Assembly: GCA_944377405.1 (NCBI GenBank)
Contig: CALWES010000008.1
Location: 22,774-86,773, forward strand
Direction of reading: 5' to 3'
DNA length: 64,000 bases
From: an uncultured Lachnospiraceae bacterium
Lineage (GTDB): Bacteria > Bacillota > Clostridia > Lachnospirales > Lachnospiraceae
A program made the translations under genes and the position numbers. The notes beneath the pieces were generated by a model. That model was given only the letters and a program-made list of their open reading frames with translations, was not told the DNA's origin and ran no database searches. How positions within the stretch are numbered: the first letter of the stretch is position 1; each line of letters starts with the position of its first letter. Below, in pieces: positions 37,210 to 45,744 of the stretch.

Positions 37210-40200
37210 ATGTTTACACATTTGCACACACATACGGAATATTCCCTGCTGGACGGCTCCGGACGGATTCCGGAGATGATCGCCCAGGCAAAGGCCCTGG
37301 GCATGAATGCCCTGAGCATCACGGATCACGGGGTCATGTACGGGGTCATCGATTTTTATAAGGAAGCAAGAAAGGCGGGGATCAAGCCCATCATCGGCTG
37401 CGAGGTCTATGTGACCCCGGGCTCCCGTTTCGACCGGGAAAAGGAACGGAACGGAGAGGACAAGTATCACCACCTGGTATTACTGTGCGAAAACAACCAG
37501 GGCTATCAGAACCTGATGAAGCTTTGCTCCAAAGCCTTCCTGGAGGGCTTTTACTATAAGCCAAGGGTGGACTACGAGCTTCTGTCCCGGTATCATGAGG
37601 GACTGATCGCTTCCTCCGCCTGTCTGGCAGGAGAGGTGCAGAAGTACATCGTCCGGGGCATGTACGAGGAGGCGAAGAAGGCGGCCCTTCATTATCAGCA
37701 GATCTTCGGGGAGGGGAACTTCTTCCTGGAGCTCCAGGACCATGGACTTCCGGATCAGAAGACTGCCAACGCCGGACTGATGCAGCTTCATAACGAGCTT
37801 CACATACCCCTCATCGCCACCAACGATATCCACTATACCTACAAAGAGGACGCGGAGCCCCACGATATCCTTCTCTGTATCCAGACCGGAAAGCACGTGT
37901 CGGACACGGACCGGATGCGCTATACCGGCGGCCAGTACTATATGAAGAGCGAGGAGGAGATGCGAAGCCTCTTCCCCTATGCGCCGGAGGCCATCGACAA
38001 CACTCAGAAGATCGCAGACCGCTGCAACGTGGAGATCGAATTCGGCGTCACGAAGCTCCCGAAATTCGCCGTACCGGGGGGCAGGCCCTCGGAGGAATAC
38101 TTAAGGGAGCTGTGTTATGAGGGGCTTGCACGCCGCTATCCCAAGGATGACGGAAGCCTCCGGCAGCGGATGGACTATGAGCTGTCCGTCATTGAGAAAA
38201 TGGGATATGTGGACTATTTCCTGATCGTATCCGACTTTATCCACTACGCAAAGTCCCATGACATTCCCGTGGGACCCGGAAGAGGCTCCGCCGCCGGCTC
38301 CATCGTGGCCTACTGCCTGGAGATCACGGACATCGACCCCATCCGGTATTCCCTTCTTTTTGAGCGTTTCCTGAATCCGGAGCGGGTATCCATGCCGGAT
38401 ATCGACGTGGACTTCTGCTATGAGCGGAGACAGGAGGTCATCGACTATGTGGTCCGGACCTACGGAAAGGATGACGTGGCCCAGATCGTTACCTTCGGTA
38501 CCATGGCGGCAAAGGGCGTGGTAAGGGATGTGGGACGGGTCCTGGACCTGCCCTATGCCAAGTGTGACGCCATCGCAAAGATGATCCCCGGGGACCTGGG
38601 CATGACCCTTCAGAAGGCCCTTAAGTTAAGCCCGGATCTGAAAAAGGCCTATGCCGAGGATCCGGAGGTCACTTATCTCATCGACATGTCCCTGAGGCTT
38701 GAGGGCCTGCCGCGGCATACCAGCATGCACGCCGCAGGGGTGCTGATCGCCAGGACCAACGTAGACGAGTACGTGCCCCTGGCCAGAAACCAGGACGGCA
38801 CCGTGGTGACCCAGTATACCATGACGACCCTGGAGGAGCTGGGGCTCCTGAAGATGGACTTCCTGGGCCTCCGGACCCTTACGGTGATCAAAAACGCCCA
38901 GGTCCAGGCGGAACGGAATTACGGCGTCCATATCGATATCAACCGGATCGATTACGGAGACCCGAAGGTCTACGAGATGATCTCCCGGGGGGATACGGCA
39001 GGCGTGTTCCAGCTGGAGTCTGCCGGCATGACCAGCTTCATGAAGGAGCTTAAGCCGGAATCCATCGACGATATCATTGCGGGCCTTTCCCTTTACCGTC
39101 CGGGCCCCATGGACTTCATCCCCAGGTATATCAAGGGAAAGAACAACCGGGACACCGTGACCTATGAGTGCCCGGAGCTGGAGCCGATCCTGAAGTCCAC
39201 CTACGGCTGTATCGTTTACCAGGAGCAGGTAATGCAGATCGTCCAGAAGCTGGCAGGCTACAGCCTGGGCCGGGCGGACCTGGTGCGGAGAGCCATGTCC
39301 AAGAAAAAGGCGGAGGTGATGCAGAAGGAGCGGCAGAACTTCATTTACGGAAACCCCGAGGAGGGGGTACCGGGCTGCATCAGAAACGGGATCCCGGAGG
39401 AGACCGCCAGCCGGATCTTCGACGAGATGACGGACTTCGCTTCCTATGCCTTCAACAAATCCCATGCGGCGGCCTATGCGGTGGTGTCCTACCAGACCGC
39501 CTGGCTGAAGTGCTATTATCCTGCCGAATATATGGCGGCCCTTATGACCTCCGTTATCGACAACCTGAACAAGACCTCCGAGTATATCCAGACCTGCCGG
39601 AAAATGGGCCTTCGGATCCAGCCGCCGGATATCAACCGGGGCGACTACGGATTTACGGCGGAGCCGGGAGAAGGGGGAAGCATCCTTTACGGACTTTCCG
39701 CCATCAAGGGAGTGGGCCGGTCCGTGGTGGAGGAGATCGTGGGGGAACGGCAGCAGAACGGGCCCTTTACGGACATGGAGGATTTCATCACCAGGATGCA
39801 GCAGAGTGTGAACCGGAAGGCCATGGAGTACTTTATCAAGGCCGGTGCCTTTGACTGCTTCCCCGGGAACCGCTGTCAGAAGATCAACATCCTGGGGGCC
39901 ATGATCGATAAGGCCGCCAGTGCCCGGAAGTCGGAGATGAGCGGACAGATGTCCCTTTTCGACCTGGCAGACGAGGGGGCGAGATCGGACTTCCGGCTCA
40001 GGATGCCGGAGCTTCCGGAATTTGACAAGGAGACGCTTCTGGCCTATGAAAAGGAGGCCACCGGCCTCTACATCAGCGGACATCCCATCGAGAGCTATCT
40101 GGAGACCTATCGCAGGATCGTCAATACGGAGTCCACGGCCTTCCGGGTCAGCGAGGAGACCGGGACCTGCAGCCTCCGGGAGGGACAGCAGGTGGTCTGC

Positions 40201-40689
40201 GGCGGCGTCATCGAGGACCTGAAGACAAAGATCACGAAAAACGGAAACCAGATGTGCTTCCTTTCCGTTGGGGATCTTTACGGACAGTTTGAGGCCATCG
40301 TCTTCCCCAATGTCTTCGAACGGGTGCGGGAGGCCCTGCACCTGGATGCCAAGGTCTACCTCTCCGGCCATGTCAGCATCGAGGCCGACGAGAGCGGAAA
40401 GCTGATCGCGGACAATGTGGTGGAGTTCGACAGGCTGAAAAAGGAGCTCTGGATCGCCTTTTCCAACAGGGAAGCCTATGAGGAAAAGAAGGAGCGGCTG
40501 GAGGAGCTCTGCTATGAGCACCCGGGAAGCTCCGATGTCATCATCTACCTCAGGAAGGAGCGGGCGGTGAAGAAACTGCCGGCGGACCTTCGGGCGGAGT
40601 CCGGGGAGGAATTCCTGAAGATCCTTCGGGAGGAATTTAGTGAAAAAAATGTCAAAGTTGTGGAAAAAGCCCTTGACCCAAGGGCATAA
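37210..40689 (+). CDS. dnaE: DNA polymerase III alpha subunit DnaE
   Basis: 1159 residues, close to the E. coli-type DnaE1 length. The PHP domain opens with HLHTHTEYSLLDG; the polymerase active-site aspartates lie in PDIDVDF (near 397-403); a helix-hairpin-helix region, an OB fold (about 1010-1090) and a C-terminal clamp-loader-binding part follow. PolC, the other replicase of Bacillota, is not in the window. The ATG at 37210 gives the standard N-terminus. The last codons contain the -35 box of pfkA. Confidence 0.96.
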   Translation: MFTHLHTHTEYSLLDGSGRIPEMIAQAKALGMNALSITDHGVMYGVIDFYKEARKAGIKPIIGCEVYVTPGSRFDREKERNGEDKYHHLVLLCENNQGYQNLMKLCSKAFLEGFYYKPRVDYELLSRYHEGLIASSACLAGEVQKYIVRGMYEEAKKAALHYQQIFGEGNFFLELQDHGLPDQKTANAGLMQLHNELHIPLIATNDIHYTYKEDAEPHDILLCIQTGKHVSDTDRMRYTGGQYYMKSEEEMRSLFPYAPEAIDNTQKIADRCNVEIEFGVTKLPKFAVPGGRPSEEYLRELCYEGLARRYPKDDGSLRQRMDYELSVIEKMGYVDYFLIVSDFIHYAKSHDIPVGPGRGSAAGSIVAYCLEITDIDPIRYSLLFERFLNPERVSMPDIDVDFCYERRQEVIDYVVRTYGKDDVAQIVTFGTMAAKGVVRDVGRVLDLPYAKCDAIAKMIPGDLGMTLQKALKLSPDLKKAYAEDPEVTYLIDMSLRLEGLPRHTSMHAAGVLIARTNVDEYVPLARNQDGTVVTQYTMTTLEELGLLKMDFLGLRTLTVIKNAQVQAERNYGVHIDINRIDYGDPKVYEMISRGDTAGVFQLESAGMTSFMKELKPESIDDIIAGLSLYRPGPMDFIPRYIKGKNNRDTVTYECPELEPILKSTYGCIVYQEQVMQIVQKLAGYSLGRADLVRRAMSKKKAEVMQKERQNFIYGNPEEGVPGCIRNGIPEETASRIFDEMTDFASYAFNKSHAAAYAVVSYQTAWLKCYYPAEYMAALMTSVIDNLNKTSEYIQTCRKMGLRIQPPDINRGDYGFTAEPGEGGSILYGLSAIKGVGRSVVEEIVGERQQNGPFTDMEDFITRMQQSVNRKAMEYFIKAGAFDCFPGNRCQKINILGAMIDKAASARKSEMSGQMSLFDLADEGARSDFRLRMPELPEFDKETLLAYEKEATGLYISGHPIESYLETYRRIVNTESTAFRVSEETGTCSLREGQQVVCGGVIEDLKTKITKNGNQMCFLSVGDLYGQFEAIVFPNVFERVREALHLDAKVYLSGHVSIEADESGKLIADNVVEFDRLKKELWIAFSNREAYEEKKERLEELCYEHPGSSDVIIYLRKERAVKKLPADLRAESGEEFLKILREEFSEKNVKVVEKALDPRA

Positions 40690-40701
40690 CTCTAGTAAAA
40701 T
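40673..40701 (+). promoter_or_regulatory. Promoter of pfkA
   Basis: TTGACC (40673-40678, in the last codons of dnaE), 17-bp spacer, TAAAAT (40696-40701). Confidence 0.75.
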
Positions 40702-40737
40702 ACGGTATTCAGAAAAACAATATCAGGAGGTATGACA

Positions 40738-41712
40738 ATGGCGAAACAAGTGAAGACGATAGGTGTACTGACAAGCGGCGGAGACGCGCCGGGCATGAAT
40801 GCAGCCATCAGGGCCGTTGTCAGGACCGCGATTGCAGAGGGACTGAAGGTAAAGGGTATCATGAGAGGCTATGCCGGACTTCTGGCAGAGGAGATCATCG
40901 ATATGGACTCCACCTCTGTTTCCGATACCATCAACCGGGGCGGTACCATCCTTTATACCGCAAGGTGTCAGGAATTCACCACGCCGGAGGGACAGAAGCA
41001 GGGCGCTGAGGTCTGCCGCAAGCACGGCATCGACGGCGTTGTTGTCATCGGCGGAGACGGTTCCTTCCGGGGTGCCGGAAAGCTTTCCTCCCTGGGCATC
41101 AACTGCATCGGCGTACCCGGGACCATCGACCTGGATATTGCATGCACGGATTATACCATCGGCTTCGATACGGCCGTGAATACGGCCATGGAAGCCATTG
41201 ACAAGATCAGGGATACCTCTACCTCCCATGAGCGATGCTCCATCATCGAGGTCATGGGCAGAAGGGCCGGATACATCGCCCTCTGGTGCGGCATCGGAAA
41301 CGGTGCGGAGGAGATCCTCCTGCCGGAGCGCTACGACGGAGACGAGCAGGCCATCATCAACCGGATCATCGAAGCCCGGAAAAAGGGAAAGAAGCACTAT
41401 ATCATCGTAAATGCAGAGGGTATCGGACATTCCGCCTCCATGGCAAGAAGGATCGAGGCAGCTACGGGCATCGAGACCAGGGCTACCATCCTGGGCCACA
41501 TGCAGAGAGGCGGAAGCCCCACCTGTAAGGACAGGGTATATGCCTCCATCATGGGAGCCAGGGCAGCTCAGCTTCTGGCACAGGGCAAGTCCAACCGACT
41601 TGTGGCATACCGCCACGGAGAGTATGTGGACATCGACATCCACGAGGCACTGGCCATGCAGAAGGACATCTCCGAGGAGCAGTACCAGATCGCCATGAAG
41701 CTTGTGAGATAA
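40738..41712 (+). CDS. pfkA: ATP-dependent 6-phosphofructokinase
   Basis: 324 residues. It commits fructose 6-phosphate to glycolysis. It has the GVLTSGGDAPGMNAAIRAVVR start, the ATP-binding GGDGSFRGA, the catalytic PGTIDLDI segment (PGTIDND in most; here Leu replaces Asn) and the MGRRAGY loop. ATP dependence is indicated by Gly after GGDGS-type positions, though the Leu change in the catalytic loop is odd. The ATG at 40738 is 7-8 bases after AGGAGG; the ATG at 40732 is too close. Confidence 0.94.
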   Translation: MAKQVKTIGVLTSGGDAPGMNAAIRAVVRTAIAEGLKVKGIMRGYAGLLAEEIIDMDSTSVSDTINRGGTILYTARCQEFTTPEGQKQGAEVCRKHGIDGVVVIGGDGSFRGAGKLSSLGINCIGVPGTIDLDIACTDYTIGFDTAVNTAMEAIDKIRDTSTSHERCSIIEVMGRRAGYIALWCGIGNGAEEILLPERYDGDEQAIINRIIEARKKGKKHYIIVNAEGIGHSASMARRIEAATGIETRATILGHMQRGGSPTCKDRVYASIMGARAAQLLAQGKSNRLVAYRHGEYVDIDIHEALAMQKDISEEQYQIAMKLVR

Positions 41713-41734
41713 GGCTTTCGGCTGAAAGGAGCTT

Positions 41735-42034
41735 ATGGAAGCAGAGGTTTTATGCGGGGCAAATGCCTCCAACATGAAATTTTATTTCAACGAGGAACGC
41801 TACGGGATCCTGCCGAAGGCAGTGAAGGAGGAGCTGAAGATCCTCTGCGTGCTGTACTGCGCGGATGTAGGAGGAGCCATTACCCTGGGATTTGACGGGG
41901 AACACCGGCTTCGGATCACCACCCTTTCCCCCATCGACGAGATCGGTGCGGAGCTGAAGGTCAAGGCCATGCAGACGGAAAACCGGGAGCTTTTTGAGAT
42001 GCTGGAGGAGTTCTCCAGACAATTTGACAGATAG
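41735..42034 (+). CDS. Small conserved protein of unknown function (possibly DUF6145)
   Basis: 99 residues, no signal peptide or membrane helix. An N-terminal CGANASNMKFYFNEERYGILP segment precedes a predicted helix, then strands with a GGAITLGFDGEHRLRITT pattern and an acidic C-terminal helix. Proteins of this shape follow pfkA in Lachnospiraceae; I recall the family as DUF6145, but I could not check. An AAGGAG site precedes the ATG. Co-transcription with pfkA is likely. Confidence 0.7.
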   Translation: MEAEVLCGANASNMKFYFNEERYGILPKAVKEELKILCVLYCADVGGAITLGFDGEHRLRITTLSPIDEIGAELKVKAMQTENRELFEMLEEFSRQFDR

Positions 42035-42071
42035 GAACAGGACGAAAGACCTGGATAAAGGGATATGACAG

Positions 42072-42110
42072 GGGGCTGCCGCTGCTGAGGAGACAAAGCA
42101 GGGCAACCCC
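42072..42110 (+). repeat. Hairpin between the small unknown gene and dusB
   Basis: GGGG-CT-GCC-G-CTGCT pairs with AGCAG-GGC-AA-CCCC over about 12 bp with small bulges, followed by TTCCTTTG. It may act as a weak terminator or processing site ahead of dusB. The rest of the 117-base gap shows nothing else. Confidence 0.45.
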
Positions 42111-42151
42111 TTCCTTTGCCCCAGGGAACAGATGGAAGGAAACAGAGGACT

Positions 42152-43105
42152 ATGGGCTTAAAGATCGGAAACGTGGAGCTTAAGAACCGGGTGGCAGTGG
42201 CCCCCATGGCCGGAGTGACGGATATCGCCTACCGGCTGATCTGCGAGGAGATGGGAGCGGGACTTGTGACCACGGAGATGGTCTCCGCAAAGGCCATCCT
42301 TTACAAAAACAAAAATAATGAAAAGATCCTCCAGACGGAGAAGGGGGAGCACCCCATCGCGGTGCAGCTCTTCGGTTCGGACCCCATGATCATGGCCTCC
42401 ATGGCGGAGAAGATCTCGGAGCCCTTTGATATCATCGATGTGAACATGGGCTGCCCGGTGCCGAAGATCGTGGGGAACCATGAGGGCTCGGCCCTGATGA
42501 AGGACCCGAAGCTGGCCTTTCAGATCCTGGAGATGATGAGCCGGGTATTGAAGAAGCCGGTGACGGTGAAGTTCCGGAAGGGCTTTGACGATCAGCATGT
42601 GAATGCGGTGGAGTTTGCCAAAATGGTGGAACAGGCCGGCGTGGCGGCCATCACCCTCCACGGAAGGACCCGGAAGCAGATGTACAGCGGAAAGGCGGAC
42701 TGGGACATCATCCGGAAGGTGAAGGAGGCCGTCAGCATCCCGGTCATCGGAAACGGGGACATTTTTACACCGGAGGACGCAAAGCGCATGATGGAAGAGA
42801 CGGGCTGCGACGGCGTGGCGGTGGCCCGGGGCGTAAAGGGGAATCCCTGGCTGATCAGAAGGACCGCCCATTATCTGGAGACGGGGGAGCTTCTTCCGGA
42901 ACCGGATATGGCGGAGAAAAAGCGGGTGATCCTGCGGCATGCGGAGCTGATGCTGAAATATAAGGGAGAAAAGCTGGGCATCATGGAGATGCGGAAGCAT
43001 CTGGCCTGGTATACGGCGGGGCTTCCCGGTTCCGCAAAGCTTCGGAACGACATGAACGGAATGGAGACCCTTTCCGATTTACAATCATTGGTTGACAGAC
43101 TTTAA
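42152..43105 (+). CDS. dusB: tRNA-dihydrouridine synthase DusB
   Basis: 317 residues. An FMN barrel enzyme that reduces uridine in tRNA. Marks are VAVAPMAGVTDIAYR at the start, the catalytic cysteine in VNMGCPVPKI (near 100), HGRTRKQMYSG, and GNGDIFTPEDAKRM. The ATG at 42152 after GAGG gives the standard N-terminus. The TTGACA of the greA promoter lies in its last codons. Confidence 0.95.
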   Translation: MGLKIGNVELKNRVAVAPMAGVTDIAYRLICEEMGAGLVTTEMVSAKAILYKNKNNEKILQTEKGEHPIAVQLFGSDPMIMASMAEKISEPFDIIDVNMGCPVPKIVGNHEGSALMKDPKLAFQILEMMSRVLKKPVTVKFRKGFDDQHVNAVEFAKMVEQAGVAAITLHGRTRKQMYSGKADWDIIRKVKEAVSIPVIGNGDIFTPEDAKRMMEETGCDGVAVARGVKGNPWLIRRTAHYLETGELLPEPDMAEKKRVILRHAELMLKYKGEKLGIMEMRKHLAWYTAGLPGSAKLRNDMNGMETLSDLQSLVDRL

Positions 43106-43120
43106 ATAAGCACTTATAAT
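43092..43120 (+). promoter_or_regulatory. Perfect consensus promoter of greA-lysS
   Basis: TTGACA (43092-43097), 17-bp spacer, TATAAT (43115-43120): all twelve consensus bases match. The -35 box is read as Val-Asp-Arg near the end of dusB. Confidence 0.9.
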
Positions 43121-43174
43121 TACAAAATGCTATTTTGTCTGTATCAGGCGTTGCATTAAAGGAGTAGTAATAGA

Positions 43175-43663
43175 ATGGCAACAGAAACAAAAACGATGCT
43201 TACGTATGCGGGACTTAAGAAATATGAGGAAGAGCTGCATAACCTGAAGGTGGTAAGACGCCAGGAGGTGGCACAGAAGATCAAGGTGGCAAGGGAGCAG
43301 GGAGACCTCTCCGAGAACGCCGACTATGATGCAGCCAAGGATGAGCAGAGCGAGATCGAGAGAAGGATCGATGAGCTGGAGCGCATCCTGAAGAACGCAG
43401 AGGTCGTGGTGGACGAGGACGTGGACACCGGCAAGATCAGCGTAGGCTGTGAGGTAAAGCTGTTCGACCTGGAGTACGACGAGGAAGTGGACTATCAGAT
43501 CGTAGGTTCCTCCGAGGCCAACAGCCTGCAGGGAAAGATCAGTAACGAGTCTCCGGTAGGGGCAGCCCTCATCGGACACGGCGTAGGGGATACCGTGGAT
43601 GTGGTGATTCCCTCCGGCGGCACCATCCAGTACAAGGTACTCGGGATCAAGAAGATCAACTAA
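43175..43663 (+). CDS. greA: Transcription elongation factor GreA
   Basis: 162 residues, the usual size. The coiled coil carries the catalytic tip GDLSENADYDAAKDEQ (about 44-59), and the C-terminal domain has ISNESPVGAALIGHGVGD. It rescues backtracked RNA polymerase by promoting RNA cleavage. An AAAGGAG site precedes the ATG, and the promoter is a full consensus match, implying high expression. lysS follows after 51 bases, the same order as in many Bacillota. Confidence 0.97.
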   Translation: MATETKTMLTYAGLKKYEEELHNLKVVRRQEVAQKIKVAREQGDLSENADYDAAKDEQSEIERRIDELERILKNAEVVVDEDVDTGKISVGCEVKLFDLEYDEEVDYQIVGSSEANSLQGKISNESPVGAALIGHGVGDTVDVVIPSGGTIQYKVLGIKKIN

Positions 43664-43714
43664 TTTCAGAATAGAATGACCCGTTCCGGGAAGACAGAAG
43701 GAAGGAGATAAAGT

Positions 43715-45649
43715 ATGCAGAATACAGAGAAGCCCGTGGCAAATGAGGATCTGAACCACATCCTTAAGGCGCGCCGCGACAAGCTTGCGGAGCTTCAGGC
43801 AGAGGGCAAGGATCCCTTTGTCATCACCACCTATGACCAGACACACCATTCACAGGAGATCAAGGATCAGTTTGACAGCCTGGAGGGAAAAGAGGTCAGC
43901 ATTGCCGGAAGGCTGATGCTGAAGCGCGTCATGGGTAAGGCATCTTTCTGTCATGTGGCGGACCGGGACGGAAGCATCCAGGCCTATGTGGCCAGGGACA
44001 GTGTGGGAGAGGAGGCCTATAAGGCCTTCAAGAAGCTGGATATCGGCGATATCGTGGGTATCCGGGGAACCGTTTTCCGCACAAAGACAGGGGAGACCTC
44101 CGTTCATGCAACGGAAGTGAAGCTTCTTTCCAAGTCCCTGCAGGTCCTTCCGGAGAAGTTCCACGGCATCACGGATACGGATATGCGTTACCGTCAGAGA
44201 TACGTGGACCTCATTATGAATCCGGAGGTAAAGGATACCTTCATCAAGCGTTCCATGGTACTCCGGGAGATCCGCAACTATCTGGACGCCCAGGGCTTCA
44301 TGGAGGTGGAGACCCCCATTCTGGTGGAGAACGCCGGCGGCGCCAACGCCCGTCCCTTTGTGACCCACTTCAATGCCCTGAATGAGGACAAGAAGCTCCG
44401 TATTTCTCTGGAGCTTTACTTAAAGCGCCTGATCGTAGGCGGACTGGAGCGGGTTTATGAGATCGGCCGGGTATTCCGGAACGAGGGCACCGACGCCATG
44501 CACAACCCGGAGTTTACTCTGCTGGAGCTTTATCAGGCATTTACGGATTACCACGGTATGATGGATCTGGCAGAGGGACTTTACAGGGATGTGGCCCTTA
44601 AGGTATGCGGAACCACGAAGCTGCAGTATAAGGGCAACGAGATCGATCTTGGAAAGCCCTTTGAGCGCATCACCATGCTGGATGCGGTAAAGAAATATGC
44701 AGGTGTGGACTTCGATCAGGTGGAGACGGATGCGGAGGCCAGAGAGCTGGCAAAGGCACATCACATCGAGTTCGAGGCACGCCATAAGAAGGGGGATATC
44801 CTGAGCCTCTTCTTTGAGGAATATGTGGAGGATAAGCTGATCCAGCCCACCTTCGTAATGGATCACCCTGTGGAGATCAGCCCCCTGACCAAGAAAAAGC
44901 CGGACAAGCCGGGCTATACGGAGCGTTTTGAGCTCTTCATCAATGGCGCTGAGATGGCAAATGCCTACTCCGAGCTCAACGACCCCATCGACCAGAGGGA
45001 GCGCTTCAAGGCCCAGGAGGCCATGAAGGCAGCAGGAGACGAAGAGGCCAATACCACCGACGAGGACTTCATGAACGCCCTCATGATCGGTATGCCTCCC
45101 ACAGGCGGCATCGGCTTCGGCATCGACCGTATGGTGATGCTGATGACGGACAGCGCAGCCATCCGTGACGTGCTGCTGTTCCCCACCCTTAAGACCATCG
45201 GAGGCGAGAAGACGGAGAAGGCTCCGGAAGCAGCTGCTCCCGCAGCTGCCGCCGTAGGAAAGGCACCCGCCATGGACCTTTCAAAAGTAAAGATCGAGCC
45301 TCTTTTCACGGATCTGGTGGACTTTGAGACCTTCTCAAAGTCAGACTTCCGTGTGGTAAAGGTAGAGGCCTGCGAAGCCGTGCCCAAGTCCAAGAAGCTT
45401 CTGAAGTTCACCCTGAACGACGGAACGGAGCAGAAGCGCACCATCCTCAGCGGCATTCACGAATACTATGAGCCGGAGGAGCTGGTAGGAAAGACCTGCG
45501 TGGCCATCACAAACCTTCCTGCAAGGAAGATGATGGGCATCGATTCCGAGGGCATGCTGATCTCTGCCGTTTATGAAAATGACGGCCGGGAAGGTCTGAA
45601 CCTGCTGATGCTGGATGACAGCATTCCTGCAGGCGCAAAGCTGTATTAA
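43715..45649 (+). CDS. lysS: Lysyl-tRNA synthetase fused to a C-terminal tRNA-binding domain
   Basis: 644 residues against about 490-500 for normal bacterial class II LysRS. Residues 1-495 are the complete enzyme: OB anticodon domain, motif 2 with ISLELYLKRL and RVFRNEG, motif 3 with GIGFGIDRMVML. An Ala/Pro/Lys-rich linker (about 497-525) leads to residues 534-644, an EMAP/Trbp111-type OB domain (FRVVKVEACEAVPKSKKLLKF, GMLISAV) otherwise found at the end of MetRS and in PheT. The extra domain probably raises tRNA affinity. The AAGGAGA site is strong. A terminator follows at 45667. Confidence 0.96.
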   Translation: MQNTEKPVANEDLNHILKARRDKLAELQAEGKDPFVITTYDQTHHSQEIKDQFDSLEGKEVSIAGRLMLKRVMGKASFCHVADRDGSIQAYVARDSVGEEAYKAFKKLDIGDIVGIRGTVFRTKTGETSVHATEVKLLSKSLQVLPEKFHGITDTDMRYRQRYVDLIMNPEVKDTFIKRSMVLREIRNYLDAQGFMEVETPILVENAGGANARPFVTHFNALNEDKKLRISLELYLKRLIVGGLERVYEIGRVFRNEGTDAMHNPEFTLLELYQAFTDYHGMMDLAEGLYRDVALKVCGTTKLQYKGNEIDLGKPFERITMLDAVKKYAGVDFDQVETDAEARELAKAHHIEFEARHKKGDILSLFFEEYVEDKLIQPTFVMDHPVEISPLTKKKPDKPGYTERFELFINGAEMANAYSELNDPIDQRERFKAQEAMKAAGDEEANTTDEDFMNALMIGMPPTGGIGFGIDRMVMLMTDSAAIRDVLLFPTLKTIGGEKTEKAPEAAAPAAAAVGKAPAMDLSKVKIEPLFTDLVDFETFSKSDFRVVKVEACEAVPKSKKLLKFTLNDGTEQKRTILSGIHEYYEPEELVGKTCVAITNLPARKMMGIDSEGMLISAVYENDGREGLNLLMLDDSIPAGAKLY

Positions 45650-45666
45650 ACTGAAAAAACTAATCT

Positions 45667-45699
45667 CACCGCTGGAGCAGCATGCTCCGGCGGTGTTTT
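45667..45699 (+). terminator. Terminator of the greA-lysS unit
   Basis: A 13-bp stem (45667-45679 with 45683-45695, one G-U) with a 3-base loop, then TTTT. Confidence 0.85.
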
Positions 45700-45744
45700 G
45701 GATTGCAAACAGGATATAAGGAACAGGAGATTTTCAGGATATCA

